Below are positions 60,998 to 64,000 of a stretch of 64,000 nucleotides of DNA, one piece after another. The stretch spans positions 116,860 through 180,859 of the forward strand of contig JBGPTF010000007.1 of assembly GCA_041490445.1 (NCBI GenBank), given 5' to 3'. The DNA is from JBGPTF01 sp041490445 (GTDB taxonomy: Bacteria > Acidobacteriota > Terriglobia > Acidiferrales > UBA7541). Made by a program: the position numbers and the translations under genes. The notes under the pieces were generated by a model. That model did not search any database. It was given only the letters and a program-made list of their open reading frames with translations, and was not told the DNA's origin. Numbering within the stretch: the stretch's first letter is position 1; each line of letters starts with the position of its first letter.

Positions 60998-61300
60998 GTC
61001 GCCAACTCGGAAACTATCCCAGCGCCGCGTGGCTCCTCCTCTGACGCTGGCGGTCACTTGGCCGGACACTCGGCTTATCGGGTGGACCCTCCCACTAACT
61101 GGACAGTGGCAACTCGGCCTTACTGGCGTAGCGAATGAACACCACGAGCCCCAGCGGAAGGACCACACCGCAAAGCGAAGCGCGGTGACGTGCACCAAGT
61201 GATCGTCGGGGGAAATGGGATTGTCCGGGCCGAGGGAATATGTCCGCTGCCGTTGCCTAATCCGAAAAGCAAAGATTTTTGCTGGCTCGATTTTTCTTCT
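60998..61300. repeat. Dispersed repeat, copy 3
   Basis: The first part (60998-61218) resembles 57085-57292; the second (61220-61300: ATTGTCCGGGCCGAGGGAAT, then CTGCCGTTGCCTAATCCGAAA) resembles the starts of copies 1 and 2. Downstream similarity stops near 61300, so this copy is cut short on the right. Confidence 0.65.
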
Positions 61301-61422
61301 GTGCCTGCACTTTTTTCTTGCGCATGCGGGCTTGGCGCACTGTACGAGGGCCTGCGCGGCGTGGCGGGCCTGTTTGTGAGAGCCGATGGGCACGCGTGGC
61401 TGATTCCGCTGCGGGCAACGGG

Positions 61423-62316
61423 CTATCCTTGATTCGGCTTCGGGTCTGCTTTCACATCCGCTTCCAGTTCGGCGGCGACGGCGGTCTTCCCGCTTGTTAC
61501 TTTGATCTTCCTCTCCCATGGCTTATACCCATTCTTCTTGAGCGTGATTGTGTGGTCGCCAGCAGAAACGCCGATTGTTGAGGGAGTGCTTCCAACAAAG
61601 TTCCCGTCTAACTCGATCTCAGCGCCAGCCGGTGTGGACGTGACATCAATCTCGACATTCGTGCTGGCCTGAGTCTGAACGGGGGAACTGGACAGGGCGG
61701 GCGTTGCTTGCGGCTGTGGTGTACCCGATGCACCTTGCTGGAGCTTGGCAAAGTCAAGCGGGAAGTTGCCATTGACAAAAGTTGGAACTACGGTGCCCTT
61801 GGGAATGGTGATGTCCTTGCCGTGCATGAACAGAAAAAATGGTGCAGCAGGCCAGAATAAGAGACCCGTCGCGACGATTCCGGCTGTCATTCCGCCTGTG
61901 TGACCGCCCCCTTGGACTTCCTTGGTTGCGCGCAGCGCCGCTTTCTCGCCATCAACGAGCCGAACCGAGTCCATCACGATCTCTAGCTTTCCTCCTCGTG
62001 CCATTCGTCGCTTCCGCTGGGCCTCCGTAACCGTTCCCCAAGCTATCCCGCCCTTCGGAATGACTACTACGCCCGCGACCTTGACCTCTTCGAGAACCTC
62101 AAACTCCACGCGGTCGTCCACGTGCGCATCTGCCGACGACACGGTCTGCGAGATGCGCAGCTTAACCGGTGTACCATCTTCGAGCACAGCCTGTTTCGGT
62201 GCAGAAGCTTGCGCTTGGGATTGACCGCCACTGCCAGTTTGATTCTGTACGCTGTTTGGAACTGGATTGGGCGTCAGCAACAAGAATGACCACACGACCG
62301 ACACTACTTTGTACAT
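61423..62316 (-). CDS. PEGA domain lipoprotein-like/exported protein
   Basis: A 297-residue protein. A hydrophobic N-terminus (MYKVVSVVWSFLLL) acts as a signal, then a Gln/Ser linker and a beta-rich domain (AVLEDGTPVKLRISQTVSSA, VIPKGGIAWGTVTEAQRKRR). A short hydrophobic segment (about 140-160, GLLFWPAAPFFLFMHG) may be a membrane hairpin. The C-terminal PEGA domain has VTSTPAGAEIELDGNFVGST and LKKNGYKPWERKIKVTSG. PEGA domains are extracytoplasmic beta modules found on surface proteins and kinases. Function unknown. It is not preceded by a partner gene. Confidence 0.82.
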   Translation of the reverse strand: MYKVVSVVWSFLLLTPNPVPNSVQNQTGSGGQSQAQASAPKQAVLEDGTPVKLRISQTVSSADAHVDDRVEFEVLEEVKVAGVVVIPKGGIAWGTVTEAQRKRRMARGGKLEIVMDSVRLVDGEKAALRATKEVQGGGHTGGMTAGIVATGLLFWPAAPFFLFMHGKDITIPKGTVVPTFVNGNFPLDFAKLQQGASGTPQPQATPALSSSPVQTQASTNVEIDVTSTPAGAEIELDGNFVGSTPSTIGVSAGDHTITLKKNGYKPWERKIKVTSGKTAVAAELEADVKADPKPNQG

Positions 62317-62478
62317 GGCCGGGCACCTCCATCAGTGAGACCTTTCACGATTATGTCGATTCGAGGACAAGCCCAAGTATATGAATATTTCTTTAGTACA
62401 GACCCGTTACGAGTGCGCCGATTCTATCACACTCATCGTGTGTAGACTCATCGTGGTCAGAGTCCTAATCATCACTGA

Positions 62479-62700
62479 GTGGGCACACCTGATCCCCGCA
62501 TTGTCTTTGGAAGGCGTCTCCTGCAACTGAGGCTGGAGCGCAACCTGTCACAGGAGAAATTGGCAGAGCTGGCCGACGTACACCGCAACTATGCGGGCGG
62601 TGTCGAGCGCGGAGAGCGAAACATCAGCTTGGTCAACATCGTGAAGCTGGCCCACGGGCTGAACGTCAAACCCACTAAGCTTATCGAACCGATTCGCTGA
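62479..62700 (+). CDS. XRE family helix-turn-helix regulator
   Basis: A 73-residue protein, GTG start. FGRRLLQLRLERNLSQEKLA, ELADVHRNYAGGVERGERNI and LVNIVKLAHGLNVKPTKL make up the complete HTH_3 fold. Solo XRE proteins of this size regulate phage and restriction or toxin genes, often their own operon. No neighbour points to a specific target. The start is about 160 bp from the divergent PEGA gene. Confidence 0.9.
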   Translation: MGTPDPRIVFGRRLLQLRLERNLSQEKLAELADVHRNYAGGVERGERNISLVNIVKLAHGLNVKPTKLIEPIR

Positions 62701-62883
62701 TGTCGGATTGTTTCATCTGCTGCGATCCGCGTCGGCCAGAACTGACATCTGAAACCCACTCCATTTCTTCAGCAATTCCGGGTGTTTCTTAAGGTGCTCC
62801 AGCGCCCACCAGTTGATGTTGAAAAAGTGCATTCCCTCTTCAACTCTTGCTAGAGTCTTAGCATGTGAGTCAAGGTCAGTGAG

Positions 62884-63642
62884 ATGAGCGACACGCCCGA
62901 TTACGTGACATTGGTTAAACTGCTTCCCATCCTTCGAAACTTGGTGGACGGGTGCGGCGAGGTAACACTCACTGCCGATGAGGCTGCGCAGATCCGGTTG
63001 CTCGGGTTTCGAGCCGAGGAAGGACGCTGGAGGGTTCCTCCGGTCCCTCCCGAACTGGTGGCCGACATCCCTTTGCTCGAGAATCTTTCGATTGGTTGGA
63101 ACCCGGCACAAGTTGAGGCCACTCACAACGGGGCGAACACAAAAAACCAATCGTGCGAGGTCGCCCGAATCATCGAAGGAAATGGCCGCTCAGTTCTTGC
63201 GGCAATGAAAGTGGAGGGAATCCGTCAGCCGATCAAGGTCAGTGGGCAGAAGGCTGATATTCAAGCGACCACTGCGAATCGAATACGGCCAGCCCCCGCA
63301 AGAACAATCCGGCTAGACTCGGAACTCGCCATCCCGTCCGAGCATACGGGGGAAGACGGCGCATTTGCCAGGCGGCGCAGGGCAGGTTATCAGCTTCCAC
63401 GTACCCCCCAGGAACAGGGTCGAATGGCGGAGGAGGCAGCCTCAAGGATGGAGCGGACCCTGAACAAGGCGTACAGGGAAGGCAAGCGGATGAAGGTCAG
63501 GGAACTGCAGCATCGACACTGGAGGTTTCCGGCATCTGTGTTTCACCAAGCCATGCGCATCTTGGAGAGGACGGACCGTATCCTTTACCAGTTCAACGGG
63601 ATTCGTGTTACACCGGCTCACTACGAGGCCAAAAGAATCTAG
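62884..63642 (+). CDS. Hypothetical protein of the accessory region
   Basis: A 252-residue protein starting at ATG 62884. The first 100 residues look like a globular domain (YVTLVKLLPILRNLVDGCGE, LLGFRAEEGRWRVPPVPPEL). A Pro/Arg-rich linker follows (about 130-170), then a basic helical segment (MERTLNKAYREGKRMKVREL) and a C-terminal part that resembles a winged helix (HWRFPASVFHQAMRILERTD). DNA binding is likely but no family is recognised. It ends 4 bp inside the convergent gene. Confidence 0.6.
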   Translation: MSDTPDYVTLVKLLPILRNLVDGCGEVTLTADEAAQIRLLGFRAEEGRWRVPPVPPELVADIPLLENLSIGWNPAQVEATHNGANTKNQSCEVARIIEGNGRSVLAAMKVEGIRQPIKVSGQKADIQATTANRIRPAPARTIRLDSELAIPSEHTGEDGAFARRRRAGYQLPRTPQEQGRMAEEAASRMERTLNKAYREGKRMKVRELQHRHWRFPASVFHQAMRILERTDRILYQFNGIRVTPAHYEAKRI

Positions 63643-63968
63643 CCCTGTTCCTGGCCTTCAGACCCGCGCGGTGAGAGAAACCATCTGCGGATGACAAGCT
63701 GCACGTCCTCGGGAAGGTCCATCCCCTCGATGGCCACAAGGACCGTGGCATGGCCGGCACGAACAGAACCTTGCGCAGCCGCACCGACGAACTCAGCGCG
63801 CGTGACAAAGCAAGCGTGACAGAGATCCCAGAGGGTAACAGCTCGCTGTGCGGCCGGAGTAAGCGAAGCCCACTTCTTCCACAACCGGGCTGCGGCGAAG
63901 TCGGTCGAGGCAGCCCAACTTATGTAACTCATCAGGTCGCGTTTCCCCAGAAAGCTCGCGAGCTTCAT
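63639..63968 (-). CDS. Hypothetical protein at the right edge
   Basis: A 109-residue frame from ATG 63968 (TTG 63971 also possible); the frame may continue upstream outside the window. Trp- and Ala-rich helical sequence (LMSYISWAASTDFAAARLWK, TLWDLCHACFVTRAEFVGAA) ends VQLVIRRWFLSPRG. I do not recognise it. It converges on the preceding gene with a 4-bp overlap. Confidence 0.5.
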   Translation of the reverse strand: MKLASFLGKRDLMSYISWAASTDFAAARLWKKWASLTPAAQRAVTLWDLCHACFVTRAEFVGAAAQGSVRAGHATVLVAIEGMDLPEDVQLVIRRWFLSPRGSEGQEQG

Positions 63969-64000
63969 CAAAACCGGGTCTGCCGGAACGTGATGGAGAA

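Noticed and set aside
60995..61519. 174-codon reverse frame over dispersed repeat copy 3
   Set aside because: Joins PEGA-gene antisense sequence to repeat sequence; similarity to copy 2 is better treated as a repeat than as a gene.
62713..62832. 39-codon reverse frame with protein-like composition (MHFFNINWWALEHLKKHPEL)
   Set aside because: Ribosome site touches the ATG and no homologue is known to me; could be the end of a decayed gene, but support is too thin.
1..64000. CRISPR array or cas genes
   Set aside because: No regularly spaced identical 25-40-bp repeats and no Cas-like protein were seen.

Overview
The window looks like a piece of an Acidobacteriota chromosome (moderate to high G+C). 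The strongest taxonomic pointer is the PadR regulator plus very long MacB/FtsX-type permease pair at 39.2-42.3 kb, an arrangement characteristic of Acidobacteria (the ADOP family). It fits with the abundance of Hanks-type Ser/Thr kinases carrying TPR tails, the DUF2911 protein, the S9 peptidase, the cytochrome P460 and the many two-component proteins.

Layout. 0-2 kb: a YD-repeat (RHS-like) gene running off the left edge and apparently lacking its 5' end. 2-4 kb: a small mobile or decayed zone with two GIY-YIG nuclease genes, a possible RusA-like gene, three 20-bp repeats that resemble the 3' end of a tRNA or tmRNA, and a 34-bp direct repeat. 4-24.5 kb: mostly chromosomal core. It holds a GT4 glycosyltransferase, a class II aldolase-like protein, DUF2911, a PadR/helix-hairpin-helix gene pair divergent from a VOC protein across a palindrome, then amidase-GerMN-rph-rdgB. 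Next come two tandem paralogous Ser/Thr kinases with identical promoters, the ergothioneine genes egtB-egtD plus DUF427, an MFS exporter, nth, a dCTP-deaminase-like gene and an S9 peptidase. 24.9 kb: tRNA-Pro(TGG). 25-34 kb: a phosphorelay cluster of three genes (an 11-PAS histidine kinase, a double-receiver protein with no canonical start codon, and a REC-GAF-PAS-kinase-REC hybrid). Near-identical 23/24-bp repeats flank it, the first one 54 bp after the tRNA. 35-47 kb: an erythromycin-esterase-like protein, IS remnants, PadR-ADOP, P460, PilZ, a NarL/NarX-like pair and a MerR-TPR fusion.

47.3-64 kb: tRNA-His(GTG) followed at once by a tyrosine integrase pointing towards it. This starts an integrated element with a leftward operon-like block: ArdC-like domain, clamp-loader-like AAA ATPase, HTH, serine recombinase, excisionase-like HTH, CHC2 primase, DUF3987 and integrase. 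Beyond it lies a cargo-like, repeat-rich stretch with three copies of a dispersed repeat. Between the repeats sit a secreted/membrane protein pair, a Ser/Thr kinase-metallophosphoesterase pair, a HEPN-like protein, a PEGA-domain protein, an XRE regulator and unknown genes. No right attachment site was recognised, so the element may continue past the window.

The best candidates for undescribed biology are the kinase-metallophosphoesterase pair with its neighbouring HEPN-like gene, the 11-PAS kinase built from an exact 1,488-bp super-repeat, the receiver gene that seems to use ACG as its start codon, and the GIY-YIG/tRNA-end-like cassettes. All functional statements come from reading motifs by eye; no database search was run.
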